NCBI GenBank assembly: GCA_035578175.1
Contig: JAQMRL010000001.1
Location: forward strand, 376,469,220 to 376,533,219
DNA length: 64,000 nt
Direction: 5' to 3'
Source of the DNA: Catonia carolina
Taxonomy: Eukaryota > Arthropoda > Insecta > Hemiptera > Achilidae
The notes under the pieces were generated by a model, which did no database searches, was not told the origin of the DNA, and was given only the letters and a program-made list of their open reading frames with translations. The stretch's first letter is position 1. Every line of letters begins with the position of its first letter. Shown here in pieces: positions 23,996 through 36,419 of this stretch. The position numbers and the translations under genes were made by a program.

Positions 23996-24363
23996 TATTG
24001 AAGGCAGAAAAGTGTTAATGTTATAACATACTGCATTATGTGAGAAATATTTTTTTTTGACTTTAAACTTTATTTTTTATTCACACTGTACAGAACTAAC
24101 TACTAGTGAATGAGTTAAATGGCTCATGATAGTGACTTGTGTGTGACATGAAGTGAAGCCAGCCCAACATGCCAATTTTTTTTTTTTATTTATTTATTTT
24201 TTTATTTGTTTGTTTAAGGTCGCATCAACAATAAAGTCATTAGCGACCACAATTATTACATAACAATCTTAAATTAACAAAATTTACATAACAAAATTTG
24301 AATTAAAATGTCTTGAGTGAACAAAATTTGAACTAAAAATCACTTGTGTAAACAAAATTTGGA

Positions 24364-25377
24364 TTAAAACACATTGTGTAACTGTAAGTCCGTAAGGTAT
24401 AAAACCACATTCTGTATACTCTTGATGTCAGTCAGCATGATTTTCGTATTTTGTGTTAAGTTATACTTTTCTCGTAGATTACGTAATCCCGGACATTTTA
24501 TCAGTAAGTGTATTATCGTCAATGTAGTGTCGTTGCAAAAATAACAGGTCGGTGCATCAGTCTTTTGAAAAAGGTATTTGTGTGTGAGACTAGAATGCCC
24601 AATTCGTAGGCGTGTTATAAGTACTTGATTTTGTCTGCTACTTTGTGGTATTAATACGTCATGTGTGTTTTCCCTGAAGTCGTGTAGTTTACTGCGATGT
24701 CCTTTCCATTCATCGTTCCACACTCCTTGTGTCGTCTTGAGAACAAATTTTGACAAATCAACATGTGAGACAGCATGATCATGAAACACTTCTTTTATGG
24801 CTTTTTTGGCGGCATTGTCTGCCTTCTCGTTTCCTGATATATCAATGTGTGCTGGGGTCCATACAAATTCAATTGTGTTATTAATTTTTGTATTTGACAC
24901 TAAAAGCCTAACTATTTCTTGAATTATCGGTTCTTTAGTATTTGAATTAGAAATGCTTTCTAGAACACTTTTAGAATCGGTAAAAATTACAAATTTGGAA
25001 TTTCGAGATTGAGATGCAATTTCCAGAGTTTTATAAATAGCATAGGCTTCACAAAAGAATATAGAAGATACGTTATTAATTTTGTAAAGAATCTCTGAAT
25101 CAGGAAACACGATTCCACAGCCACAACCTTCAGTTGTAAGTGAACCGTCTGTGTAAACACTCATGTAGTCTTTGAATCTGGCAGTTATTTTTTGAAACAG
25201 AGGCCTGAAGACAGCAGAATGGTAGTTTTGTTTTCCAAGAACACTAAAACTTAAATCAGTTGTTGGAAGTTTTAGGAGCCATGGTGGTTCATCGGGTTGA
25301 CAAACTTCAAAAACATTTGGAAGACGTATATTTAACTCCTTGAGGTAGATGTCCACGCGATCACCTAAAGCTTTCGG
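24364..25377 (-). pseudogene. I-type LINE ORF2: RNase H domain and C-terminus
   Basis: In the same frame as the RT after the TAG codon. RNase H motifs are visible: YTDGSLT (first Asp), FFCEAYAIYKTLEIA (Glu), FTDSKSVLESIS (Asp) and FVWTPAHIDISGNEKADNAA (His, Asp). A Cys-rich C-terminal motif CYFCNDTTLTIIHLLIKC follows, as in I and Loa-type LINEs. All catalytic residues appear intact. Confidence 0.88.
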
Positions 25378-28110
25378 CTATCTTGCTCTTTTTCTGGTAG
25401 ATGTTTGGTTTCCTATGGATATTGCACTATATACTGGGTTCATCGGTGTTGTAGATATTTTAACTGCAAATTTGATACATAAGTATTTTCTGCGATATGA
25501 CAACGGTATCTCATTGCTTTCGGCAATGATACTTTCCACCGGGCTGGTCCTGAACGCACCCAGAGCCATACGCAAACTTGTTGTGTGAATAGAGTTTAAA
25601 AAATTTTTAACTGATTTTTGTGCAGAGTCATAAACAATCGAACCATAATCTAATTTGTTTCTAATTAAAGCCCTGTAAGTATTTAAAATTATACGTTTAT
25701 CAGCTCCCCAACTGCATGACGAAAGTAATTTAATTATATTCATTCGTTGTAAACAGTCGGCTTTAAGTTTCTTAATGTGAGAAACCCACGTAAGTTTCTC
25801 GTCAAATACCATACCTAGTATTCTAATTTCATTTTTCTGTTTAATTTCATGGTTACCTATAAAAAGCTGCGTATGTTCATCCGATGAGTGTTTTCGGGAG
25901 AAAATAATATAATCTGATTTAGTCAGTGAAATATTGAATCCGTTATTCAACGCCCATTTCTGTATATCACTCAGCGTTTTCTGTAAACAGTGTTGAGTTG
26001 TTTGGACGATTTTGCCTCTAATAGTAACAGTCACATCATCTGCAAATATGTAGCATTTTATTGGCGGTGATATTAATTTAGTTATATCATTTATAGCAAC
26101 AAGAAATAAAGTTACACTCAAAACGGATCCTTGAGGAACACCATTTTCTACAACAAATTTTCTCGACAGACTTCCATTTGCCTTGACCATTATGACCCTG
26201 TTTTGTAAAAAATTTGAAATGAAGTTTAGGATCGGTCCATTAACACCAATTTCACTTAATATCTTTACAATTCTGTACTTCCAAACCATACCGTATGCAT
26301 TTTCCATATCCAATGCAACTGCAATTAGGTGTTCACCAGATTCAAAAGCATTACATATGTCGGTTTGTAGATTAACAAGATGATCTAAAGTAGATCTATT
26401 TTTTCTGAATCCACTTTGAAATTTAGACAGAAAGCTAATGTTGTCTAAGTACAAAACTAGCCGATTATTCAATATCCTTTCTAGAAGTTTACATAATGTG
26501 GAAGTTAATGCAATCGGTCGATAACTTTCTGCTTTACTATGATCTTTATTTGGTTTAGGAACTGGAACTACAATAGCTTCCCTCCAAATGGCCGGAAAGA
26601 GACCGTGTGATAAGATTCTGTTATAAATGTCTAATAGAAATAGTATGGCATTATTAGGTAAATTCTTCAAAAATAGGCTATATTAAAAATACCGTCAGGT
26701 CCAGGACTTGAATTACGTAATTTTGAAATGACATTTTGGATCTCGCTGTAAAGAATAGTAGAATTAAGAGGATGATTTAAGGTGTTGGCTCCATCGTCAG
26801 TGACTTCGTTAATATTGAGTTCAGTATTATTTTTAATTTCTAAAAATTTCGTATTATATTTAGCATCACTGGAACTTTGAGCAAAGGTGTTGGCTAATAA
26901 ATTGGCAATCTCATCTGGATGTGTGATTATTTTACGGTTACTATTTACAAGACATGAAATATTAGTAGAACATTTAATACCTCTTATTTGTTTTATTTTA
27001 TTCCACGATTCAACGGAGTTTGAGCTGGTCATTGAGGAGATGAAATCACTCCATGACTTACGTTTCTTTAATTTAAACAATGTTCTCGTATACGACCTAC
27101 ACTTTTTATACTCAGTAAAATTTATCTGAGTTGGGTGGCGTTTATATTTATTGAACGATTTCTTGAATTTTTGTAGACTCCTTGCATTCATCATCCCACC
27201 ATGGGACTTGCCTTTTACGGATTTTGCCTGAAGTTTTCGGTATATTTTTAACTGCTGCTTCTAAAATTATACTAGTAAAACAACTAATTTCATCATCTAT
27301 TGTTCTTTCTTCTTGTGTATGAGAGGTGGGCTTAAATATTTCCTCAATTGTTAATGATATGTCATGTCGGAATTTTTCCCTATCAGCCTTACCAAAAATC
27401 CATTTCTGATTAATCGTATCAAATGTATCTCTAGATCCAATGTCAATAATGATCGGAAAGTGGTCACTACCATACAATTCGGACTCAGTTCTCCATTCAA
27501 GCTGATGAGCAACTGACGCACTACAAAGAGTAAGATCTATTGCACTAAAAACTTTATAACTGCTGTTGAAATGAGTAGGTTTATTCTTATTTAAAAGAAC
27601 CACATCAGTATCTTCCAATAATTGTTCAATAATGTTACCTCTGGCGTCATTTTTATGAGAACCCCAAGCATAGTTGTGAGAGTTAAAATCTCCGGCGATT
27701 AAAAACGGTTTTGGTAGTTGATGAATTAAATTATACAACTCGGTGGATGAGAGCTTGTACTGGTTAGGTAAGTAGATGTTACAAATTGTAATGGAACCTA
27801 TTGGAAGAAGAACGGATACAGCGACGGCTTCGATGTTAGAATTTAATTTAATTTCAGAAGTTTTGAATTTTTTATGAATATACATGGCCACACCTCCACT
27901 AGCGTGTAGAACATTTACTCTATTTCTATAAAAGATAGAATAATTATTAAAAATAGGTGCAAATAGATCGTCTTTAAAATTTGTCTCTTGCAGACAGATT
28001 GCAATCGGATTATGTTTATTAATAAGCAGTTGGAGAAACTCTTTTTGCTGGTAAAAACCATTGATATTCCATTGAAGGATGGAATATGTAGAATTATAAC
28101 TTCCTGTCAT
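25378..28110 (-). pseudogene. I-type LINE ORF2: endonuclease and reverse transcriptase, frameshifted
   Basis: Starts MTGSYNSTYSILQWNINGF. Endonuclease motifs: LQWNING, CLQETNF, AGDFNSHNYAWGS, GSDHFPI (28110-27148). A frameshift near 27185 moves reading to the linker (27194-26667, ending SSPGPDGIFNIAYF) and a second near 26670 to the RT domain (SYRPIALTSTLCKLLERIL, FQSGFRKNRSTLDHL, NGVPQGSVLS, YIFADDVTVT). An in-frame TAG at 25378-25380 separates RT from RNase H. Confidence 0.88.
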
Positions 28111-28180
28111 TTTAGAACATAAAAACTTAAGTGATTAAATAAAAACAATTTTGAAAATCGAGAAATATATATTCCAACAA

Positions 28181-29653
28181 TTACGACGAATCACAGTCTA
28201 GCAAAGATAGTACATTACTGTCACCTTCTAAGTCGGCACTTTTTACTGGAATTTCCATACTTGAGTCATTAGATCCATCTACCGCTGATTTTAGTGCCTT
28301 TTGTAATTTAGTAAATTTAGTTTTAAGGGATCTTCCGTTTAAAGAAGGATACGTATCATTAAGAAGAATCAAAACTTTAGATAGGTCAGAGGTATATTCC
28401 TTTATAATGCCTACAGGATTGGAGGAACCGTAAGTCCTTTCAAGGAGGCTCTTTAGTTGCATGTAGTCAAGAACGTAGGGGTTGTCTTTGCTACTGAGAA
28501 TGTCTTTCAGAGGACTTAACTGGTCTTCTATTACTTTAGAAAAGTTATCACCCTTCTCCTTTTTAATCTTCTTTTTCATCGGTCTAGTTAGGGTATACCC
28601 TTCTTCTGTCGATGAATCGATATTCGACGAGTTATCTAAACACTCGTCATTATTAATGGCAGTAGAGCCCTCAGACGACAACGGCCTTTTATGTATTTTG
28701 GCTTCAGTCATACTAGATTTACCAGGAGCAGAAAGCCCAGGAAATTCAACATCAAACTTAGTATGTTGATTACTAGTGTCGTTTGATTTTTGTATACCGG
28801 TAACACTGGTATCAAAATTACCATCGGATTGAAAATTGTTAGTGGATTTATGATTTCCGTTAACAGTAGGAACCTCATTGTCCTCAACCTCATTTAAACT
28901 ACCAACATTTTTAACATGACCAACATCTCTATCGCTTACTAAATTCTCATCTTCACGATTGAGGTCACTGACTTTGTCATTTATGATTGAAGTACAATCT
29001 TTAGCCTGATGCCCCGGTTGTTTACAGACAAAACAGGAAATAGAGTCAGATGATAGATAAATCCAATAGGATGTATCATCATATACAATCTTCATAGAGT
29101 CAGGTAATTTTCCGAAATCTTCCGGGTGGATATACACCTGACGTCTGAAACTCATGATATGGCTATAGCCGGGTTCAGATATCCCCGCTTTCAGGAAAGA
29201 AATTTTAGACGCTAGTCTTATATTAAGTCTAGAAAGTTTATCTTCCAGTATATTATGAGGAATTACTGGACACACATTTGATAAAATAATCCTTTTGTAC
29301 GTTGTAATTAACGGCCGAATAAGCAATTTGTTGTTCTTCAGTGAAATGACTGTGTGATCTGCTACAAGACTGTTTACTATATCTGACGAAGCAAGATACA
29401 TACAAATTCTGTTCATCGAGATGCGAGAAACAAATTTAATGTTCTCGGGTTTCACTAATAAACCGACTGCCTGGATGTACTCCTTTACTGGTATTCCGTC
29501 GATTGCATCTAAAATTATGGCCTGAGCCTTCGTTGGAAAATTATTCGTTTTTACGCTATTTGCGTAAGAAGCTTGTTGACTGTTTAATTTACTGTTTTTT
29601 TCCATTGAATTACTACTATTATTTAACAATGAACCTCTGTACTCAGAAGCCAT
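28181..29653 (-). CDS. I-type LINE ORF1, gag-like protein (490 aa)
   Basis: Intact 490-codon frame starting MASEYRGSLLN. A nucleic-acid-binding region precedes one CCHC zinc knuckle (CFVCKQPGHQAKDC, about residue 210). The rest is Ser/Asn/Asp-rich with a basic patch (RPMKKKIKKEKGD) and an acidic C-terminus. It probably coats the element RNA. The ORF2 start lies 70 bp downstream. Intactness of ORF1 beside a damaged ORF2 suggests fairly recent insertion. Confidence 0.85.
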   Translation of the reverse strand: MASEYRGSLLNNSSNSMEKNSKLNSQQASYANSVKTNNFPTKAQAIILDAIDGIPVKEYIQAVGLLVKPENIKFVSRISMNRICMYLASSDIVNSLVADHTVISLKNNKLLIRPLITTYKRIILSNVCPVIPHNILEDKLSRLNIRLASKISFLKAGISEPGYSHIMSFRRQVYIHPEDFGKLPDSMKIVYDDTSYWIYLSSDSISCFVCKQPGHQAKDCTSIINDKVSDLNREDENLVSDRDVGHVKNVGSLNEVEDNEVPTVNGNHKSTNNFQSDGNFDTSVTGIQKSNDTSNQHTKFDVEFPGLSAPGKSSMTEAKIHKRPLSSEGSTAINNDECLDNSSNIDSSTEEGYTLTRPMKKKIKKEKGDNFSKVIEDQLSPLKDILSSKDNPYVLDYMQLKSLLERTYGSSNPVGIIKEYTSDLSKVLILLNDTYPSLNGRSLKTKFTKLQKALKSAVDGSNDSSMEIPVKSADLEGDSNVLSLLDCDSS

Positions 29654-29917
29654 TTTAAATATTTTCCGTAACCTAGGCTAGCTTAGGTTAGGTTATCAAG
29701 AGTAACAACAATGCTGACAAAAAACAAACAAAAGATAAAACAAAATGAAATAAAATAATTACCTATCACTTAAGTGTAATCGGTATACTCGCAGACAAGT
29801 AATTAATAGTTTTAAATAGAAAAATACTTGTATTTGTGTCCATAACATAAACAGCACAACATTTGTTTACAAACACCAAACCGGGAAGGGCAATTTTTTT
29901 TAATTCATGCCAATTTT

Positions 29918-30085
29918 GGCATGAATTAAAAAACAAATAAAATGACACGAAATAGTGCAATTTATATTATGATCGTGGTATGATAAAAACAGTATGAGTA
30001 AGATCTAGTAATGAGATGTGGATGACAACGATTAACGGATGAATAATGTACTTGAGAGTGGTTACGGATGAGTTCTTTGTTTTAT
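29918..30085. other. Flank of the I-type LINE
   Basis: The right TSD lies in a perfect 26-bp palindrome (29902-29927), half of it made by the element-TSD junction. Confidence 0.5.
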
Positions 30086-30420
30086 CTTATGGTGGTTGTA
30101 GTAGATCATGATTCCATTTTCTTTTCAGGCACTTGACAACAGGAAGATTATTTGATGAGATCGAACGAACGTTGGGGTTTTTGTGTCCAATTGTTTTTGA
30201 GTGGAAAGTGTTGTATGTGGTTTTAATGATATCAAAAACTGTAGGGATTTTCAAGTATGTGTGTAAAGGATGATTAGTTACATAAAATGGGGCATTGGTG
30301 ATGGCTCGAAGAACTTTTGATTGGTGTCTTTGAAGAATATTTAATGTAGACGCGTGACAGGAACCAAAAATGGAGCCACCGTATAGTCAGACTGGTCGGA
30401 TTAGTGACTTATACAGAAAA
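30085..30420 (-). mobile_element. Jockey-like LINE fragment (ORF2 C-terminus)
   Basis: Minus-strand reading gives LYKSLIRPV, LYGGSIFGSCHASTLN, ILQRHQSKVLRAITNAPFYV and KCLKRKWNHDLLQP, the post-RT region of Jockey ORF2. One stop replaces the usual Trp after IRPV. 5'-truncated. Confidence 0.75.
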
Positions 30421-31515
30421 TATTAATATTAATAATACAGAAAATATTAAGAACAATAATTACATATTGGTTATTATGTACACAGTTTTGCATAAAGTAT
30501 ATCCATAACCTATTCTTTCAACAAGGTCTACAAATTTTAACGTACGCAAATGCCTCAACCACATTTCAATGAACAAACATACAAATAGTTATTTCATTTT
30601 AAAATATGTATTTAATTTGTCCCAGGAAAAATTTAAATTATAAATTACAAGAACTAAACTGCAAAAACTCACTAAACTATACTCTACACACACACGCAAC
30701 TAACTACACAAATTGGTCTGAATATAAATAATGAACAGAAAATCATATATGAAAACAAATTTGTCACATCATCATTATGTCTGACAGATTATTAATAACA
30801 GCAGTGAAAACAAAGCGTAGTGACCGTGCGTGAGTCGCACATTACAGTAGCGATTGTATAATTTTGTGACTGTACCGTCGTTGCATGGCGAGGGGCGAAG
30901 AGTGTAGATCTGTAGATAAACACCGAAGCTCCTTGTGCCAATTCGAATTGCCAAAGGTATACTACTGTATAGGTATCTGATAGTGTCACAATGGGAAATG
31001 ATGTACTGTACAACTTTACTTGCAGAGAGTCACTGTTTCTTAAAACAAAAAGTAGTACAATATGTAAAGGGTTACTTTTTTAATCTTTATGGTTTTTTAA
31101 ATTGTTGATTTGGAATGAAACTGATGTCACTGACTTTGCTGAATTTTTAAAGGGTAATGTTACTTTGGACAGGAGTTTAACTTTGAAGTTACAAGAAATG
31201 ATTCAAATTTGTGTTCAGTAAGACAAAACAATAGAAAATTATGTTATTGAAAATTAAATAGAATCATATTAATTAATTTTTGTGTGCGATTGCTTTACTT
31301 TGTTTTGTTACTTTCTTATAAAATGCTTGACAACAATAATTGCCTAAAGAATTTGATAATTAGGTATTCATTATTCTTTGGTATACAGATAATGATTCTC
31401 TGTAATACGTTCATATTAATGTTTTCATTAATCATCTTACTTTACTGGTAAACAATAAATAAGCTGCGACTTAATTTAATGTATTAAAAATTTATACGAA
31501 TAAATACCAATAAAT
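30421..31515. other. A-only intron 2 sequence, no gene seen
   Basis: AT-rich. A 73-codon minus-strand frame at 31013-30792 has no recognisable feature and I do not call it. Confidence 0.5.
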
Positions 31516-32345
31516 GTAAGACCAGTTCTTCAGTCAGTTGATGTAAAATACTTGGAAATGCACTTAGATCGACGCCTTACCTGGTCCAAAAATATTTGGA
31601 ATATACGCAAAAGACTAGTATTGAAGTTGAGAGATTTGTATTTGATGATGAACAAACGTTCACAGCTGTCATTTGAGAGCAAGCTCCTACTGTACAAAGC
31701 CACACTGTAACCGCTGTGGACTTATGGGTTACCGCTTTGGGAATCAGCTGCGAAATCGAATCTTGCTATCATCCAACGATTCCAGTCGAAAGTTTTACGG
31801 ATATTAACAAATGCTCCATGGTATGTGACAAATGATGGATTGCATAAGGACTTATGTGTCAACACCGTGAAAGAAAGAATTACGCAGCTAAATTCTAAAT
31901 ATCAAGAAAAATTTGCAGATCACCCGAATTCTTTGGCGCTTAATTTTTTTTTTATTGAGTGATGATGCCTACATAAGCCTTGGGTTTGTGCGTAGGTAAT
32001 GATATGCGGTGATTTACAGATGAAAAAAATGCCAGACCTGACTAGGAATCGAACCCGGGACCCCGGCATAGTAGCCAGTTGCGCTGACCACTACACCACG
32101 GGCCGGCCATTTACTTGATAATAGCGAAGATGAGACACGACTAAAACAAATAAAATTGCTTGGCCTTCCGTTTAGATTTACCGACTAACCTACATTTTAA
32201 AAAATTGAAGTCCATATCAACATCAACATCATCTCTATTAACATCATCTCTATTAACATCATCTTCTTCCTCTACGCATTCTACTATCACCGTTATTAAT
32301 TTTGTTACCTTGTCTATTACTGTTATTAATCTTTTATCTAGTTAA
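31516..32345 (+). mobile_element. Jockey-like LINE fragment with nested SINE
   Basis: Reads VDVKYLEMHLDRRLTWSKN, KSNLAIIQRFQSKVLRILTN, APWYVTNDGLHKDL, then, after the SINE at 31947-32108, LLDNSEDETRLKQIKLLG. One internal stop (TAA at about 31708). Only the ORF2 C-terminus and 3' end remain. Confidence 0.75.
31947..32108 (-). mobile_element. SINE family 3, full copy nested in Jockey fragment
   Basis: Reverse complement begins GGCCGGCCCGTGGTGTAGTG (A-box region), then B box GGTTCGATTCC, ggtcaggtctggcatttttt and a poly(A) tail. Target duplication ATTT or slightly longer (31943-31946; 32109-32112). Removing it restores the Jockey frame. Confidence 0.88.
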
Positions 32346-33480
32346 TGTTTTCAAAAATTATACTTAATTTCTTTTTCCTTTCCGAAGCAATACCATTGGG
32401 TATTATCTTCGTCATGTGAACCCGTTCATGCTATTTACTTATAGTTTTGTTTTTAAACTGATTGTAAATAATCTCAGATGTTAGAAAAAAAAATTAAACA
32501 TCAACCATTAGTTACGATATTTTTTGACCGTATGTTATATTCGTGTCAGTACAGAGTATTACAATAACAAATGAGCTGATGTGACGATAATACAAATTAG
32601 AACAGGAACGACGTAAGGAAGCGGACCACTTAGCATGGAGATTCTATGTTTTTGTTTTTCTGTTTTAATTTGAAGTAGTCTTTATAGTTACTTTTAATCA
32701 TCTGTGTTTTTAAGATAGCAGCAAATCTCTGTTCCAAAATCTTTTTTAAGCCTTTTCGGAAGATTATCCGGTAAAGTTATTGAGCTACTTGTTTTGATTA
32801 GTTCATCTTTATATTTATTTATTTATACAATTGATACACACTTTTTCAATTTAACAGAATACATAATTTAGTACAACATTTATTAATGAATGCTGCATAG
32901 ACAACCAGCAGAAGCGAGGCTTGGGCTCTGGTTGCCGAGTTCATTCAGCCATTACGAATCATAACCATTTATACTAATAATAATATGAAACCAAATCAAT
33001 TAAAAGACAACAGATGAAAGATGAAAAGAAATAGGGGTTGACTTTCATGAACTTCTTTTTTAATTTTCATTTTTTTAACGATTAAGTTCTTTATTTTTAA
33101 GAAGATCGTTCCAGAAAATTCAAATCAAAATATAATTTGAAGAGCAAGATTATTTTGTGGGATCGGGTTTGTTGGAGGTTTAATCAGTGACTTTTTGATA
33201 TTTTTCAATTTATGAGCAGTATACTCATATTGTCTAGTAGTTTATGTTAGTGTTATTATAGGAGTTATTTTATCTATTGAATGAAGTATCGCGCAGTTTG
33301 TGGTCATTGGTAGGAGTTTCAAAATCTTGTATGTTATTGTATACCTAAATTAATAATCTTTTGATGTGCAGCTGTCTAATGTGGGTATTTTTCACTGAAC
33401 AGCAATCTGCCAGGATAAAATCTCTCCTTACCTAATTTGATTACATTTTTAAGTTGTGGAAACGCAGCGTTAGTCCTGGT
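32346..33480. other. A-only intron 2 sequence, no gene seen
   Basis: AT-rich. A short direct repeat of catcatctctattaa lies just before it (32225-32265). Confidence 0.5.
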
Positions 33481-33489
33481 ATTAAGTTA

Positions 33490-34245
33490 ATGACAGTAGT
33501 TATTTGAATGCACTTTTATTTGCGAATGACGTGTGGATTATGCAGGAGGCAGAAGATGATCTTCAACGGGTGGTCCATGCGTTACTTAAACTATGTAAAG
33601 ATTTTGGCTTAAAAATTTCCATTTATAAAACCAAAATAATGGCTTTTAAGGGAAAATATCCTGTTCGTTCGAAAGTAGTTGTGGATAATTCCGGTACGAG
33701 AGACAGTATCTCACTTTCATTATTTAGGGTGTATGTGGGATTTGATTCTGATTTGGATATATAGCAGAAATTAAGCCAATTCCAGAGGATATGAAAAACT
33801 GTAAGCAGAACTTTGGATAATAGAGCAAAAAAGGTTACAAAACTTAAGTTCTACAATGTTCTGGCTGTTTAAGTAATTCTGTACGGAAGTGAGGCGTGAA
33901 CAACAAAAACCCAAGAGCGGAAAATCCAGACAGCAGAGATGAGATTTCTTCGAAGAACTAAGAGGTGTACACGCTTGGACAGAATAAGGAATTAAGAAAT
34001 CAGGTCGGAATTAGGTATTTACAACTTCAACGAAAAGATAAAGCATTATCGCCAAAGTTGGAGACAGCACATGGCAAGGATGTCGGATCACAGGATACCT
34101 ATGCAGGTTCACTGATATGCTCCAGAAGGAAAAAGGGATGTCGGCACACCTACGAGAAGATGAAGATAGATGATATAGTTTTTGAGTTCGGAACAGGCTG
34201 CGGTCTAATCCTTGGTCGGAAGAAGGAGAAGAAGAAGACCTAATG
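33490..34245 (+). mobile_element. LINE fragment: RT end and C-terminal region
   Basis: Reads ALLFANDVWIMQEAEDDLQR, the usual FADD box mutated to FAND, then LKISIYKTKIMAFKGKYPVR and, in other frames, VILYGSEA, AEMRFLRRTKRCTRLDRIRN and the 3' end near aacaggctgcggtctaatcc. Several frameshifts and stops. It shares its 3' end with the insert at 60306-60661. Confidence 0.78.
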
Positions 34246-34368
34246 CTGCTCTCACTATAAATTTTTGAATAAGAAATAATTTTTGCATATGCGACTCAAG
34301 GGCCGCAAAGGACCCTACAAATCACCCTAGACAATTAAGCCGTACGACAAGATCGACTGACACAAAGC

Positions 34369-34705
34369 TTAGTAAATCATTTTTATGACTTGTAAGTTAT
34401 TTATTTTATTGATTTTATAAAACACAAATATTAAATATTTTAATTTAAAGCACAAATGGTCGATGTGCTCATTCCATTTTAAATAACTGCCCACAATAAC
34501 GCTAAGATATTTAATCATATTTACTTTTTCACTGGTTGGATATTGTTGCTTACTAGCGATTGAGTGATCCTCACAATGACAATTTACATGCAGGTTAAGG
34601 GGAATCATCAAGGAGGCTGGCCGCGGCTGTCGGGTGAAAAAGTGATGTATACTATTTGGGTTTTTTGACATTCAATGTCAGAACATTGTCTCTGAGCCAG
34701 GCAGA
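34369..34705 (-). mobile_element. LINE fragment, RT C-terminal region
   Basis: Minus strand reads NMIKYLSVIVGSYLKWNEHI and DHLCFKLKYLIFVFYKI, corresponding to the stretch after the RT active site in several LINE clades. About 100 codons are open; the rest is lost. Confidence 0.6.
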
Positions 34706-35546
34706 AACTTTATAATTTATTTATTAATTTATATCTTACTAATTTTCTGTGGAAACTATGATAGTAATGTTTTTTTAGTTTATTGAATACGTGAGAAACT
34801 TATAGGTAATTGTGGATAGTCTCTTTTTGCACGAACCATGGGTAATCCGTTATAATTTGAAGTGCTTTGGATTGGCAGGATTGTAATAATTAAGCTTTAC
34901 GGGATTACTCAGTTTAAGAAATCCGTAAATTTGTCTTATTGTACCACTTTAGTCATTCTTTTTGGTCTGTGATTAGTATCTTAACTTTAAAATTTTTATA
35001 TGTTCTTGATTCTTAATACTTTTGTAACCCATCAGATCTTGCTTTTCTTTCTACCTATAAAACAACCTTATTAAACAATCTTGATTTGTTTTTGAAATTT
35101 TACATTTTTATACGTCAATATTTTAGTTTCTCTGATAAATGTTTTGATTCGGTTAAAATGGTTGGTATTTTCTGTTTATATGGATTTCGATTACCTGTTT
35201 AGTTAATCTTTATTCTGGCGTTTTCATCAAAAAAATGTCCGAAAACGAAAACATTTTTTCATTTTTCTAATTTATTGATTTGTATTTTTAAGCACCATAT
35301 AATTTGTTAGGATTTACCATTCCTCCTCTTTTTGATATTTTAAATTTAATTAAGATCTAAATTTATTATTCTTTCTATTTTATTTTTTTTGTCTCTTCTG
35401 TTTTTCTGATTTTATTTGAAAAGTGTTACTTTTCAAAATACCTTTCATATTTAATAACTTCCAGTTGAATTTATTTATTTATGTTTTATTATTTTGTACA
35501 GATAAACAAAATTTCTAGAAATTTGTAATTAAAAAACGAAACTTAC
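34706..35546. other. Gene A intron 2, exon-2-proximal part
   Basis: To about 35445 A-only, AT-rich. From 35446 it aligns with gene B (tttaataacttccagttgaa at 35450 and 60241). The empty site AAACAAAATTTCTAG at 35507 is filled by a LINE in gene B. Confidence 0.6.
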
Positions 35547-35696
35547 CACCAGTGTAATAGTTTTTTGGTATTATATAAAATCCACATGAATAATATTTCC
35601 CTTCTAGCTCACAAGTATTTGCTACAAGGCTTTTTATAAGTTTGTAGACATCCCAAGCCTGCTTTATATGGAATACCATCACATCACCCCCATTGA
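35547..35696 (-). CDS. Gene A exon 2
   Basis: Internal 150-nt exon with donor GTAAGT (35541-35546) and acceptor AG at 35697-35698. It encodes VNGGDVMVFHIKQAWDVYK through NYYTG, including the first two cysteines (residues 80 and 89). The gene B exon has exactly the same length. An alternative AG nine bases upstream (after ttgattaa) would add three codons in frame. I prefer the nearer site because the likely branch-point sequence ttgat sits too close to the upstream AG, but both are possible. Confidence 0.82.
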
Positions 35697-36409
35697 CTAT
35701 AAAATCTTTAATCAACAATAAAAAATATAGATAATGAAATTTTAATATAATGGTTCCTCCTCATCCAGAAATTCTTGAATGCAAAATCTTAAAATTTTTA
35801 AAGAGATTAAGCATATTGAAGAGCTGGAAGGGAAGATGTTGAATAAGGAAAGCACAAAGAAGAATCGAAGGAGGTGTTTTGCTGGGTAAGAATAAAATAA
35901 GAAGGAAAACTTTTAAGGAATGATACAGAGGGTCTTATAAAGGAGGGGGGGGGGTTTTGACTTAAAAATTAAAAAAAAAATATTTTCAATTTTTAACACT
36001 CGCATACAGTTTAAAATGAGCTCCTTCCAGTTGTCCCTTTTGGGACAACTAAGGATCCTAAGGATGTTAGTTCCTATGGAACTAAGGATTAAGGGGGTTA
36101 TTGTCTACAAACTTAAACAACGTTTGCTAAGCAAACCATATATATTTTTTTAATCAATTTTAATTATTTTTTTTTAAGAGTGATGTCTTGTTGTAATTCT
36201 AAATGTTATAACATACTATATTATATTTATTTATTTATTTATTTCCTTTATTATAGCAGAACAGTCGGACGTTAAAAAAAATATATATTTCCTTTATTAC
36301 AAAATTTAACTTTAACTACCTCCCTTAAATTTAACTATTTCTTCATACATAAATACAACACATAATACATAAATATTAGCGCAGTATCAGAAACAAAAAA
36401 TACTCTGTT
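35697..36409. other. Gene A intron 1, proximal part
   Basis: Aligns with gene B 60856-61430. The site aataaggaaagc (35842-35853) is the empty version of the SINE insertion in B. The end (36225-36400) is A-only and AT-rich. Confidence 0.6.
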
Positions 36410-36419
36410 TTAAATATAT

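Larger units (their letters stand above)
24180..29905 (-). mobile_element. I-type LINE, nearly full length, 12-bp TSD
   Basis: A 5.73-kb element on the minus strand with ORF1 (gag-like) and ORF2 (endonuclease, reverse transcriptase, RNase H). It is flanked by CATGCCAATTTT at 24168-24179 and 29906-29917. The 3' end has a poly(A) (T run at 24177-24188 on the plus strand) and a 3'UTR with repeated caaaatttg units. The 5'UTR is about 250 bp. ORF2 carries two frameshifts and one in-frame stop, so the copy is dead but young compared with other LINEs here. An RNase H domain and a single CCHC knuckle in ORF1 fit the I group. Confidence 0.88.

Noticed and set aside
31680..33764. Possible exons of genes A or B in the A-only block
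   Set aside because: All open stretches here read as LINE fragments; no extra exon is needed to keep gene A in frame, and gene B lacks the block.
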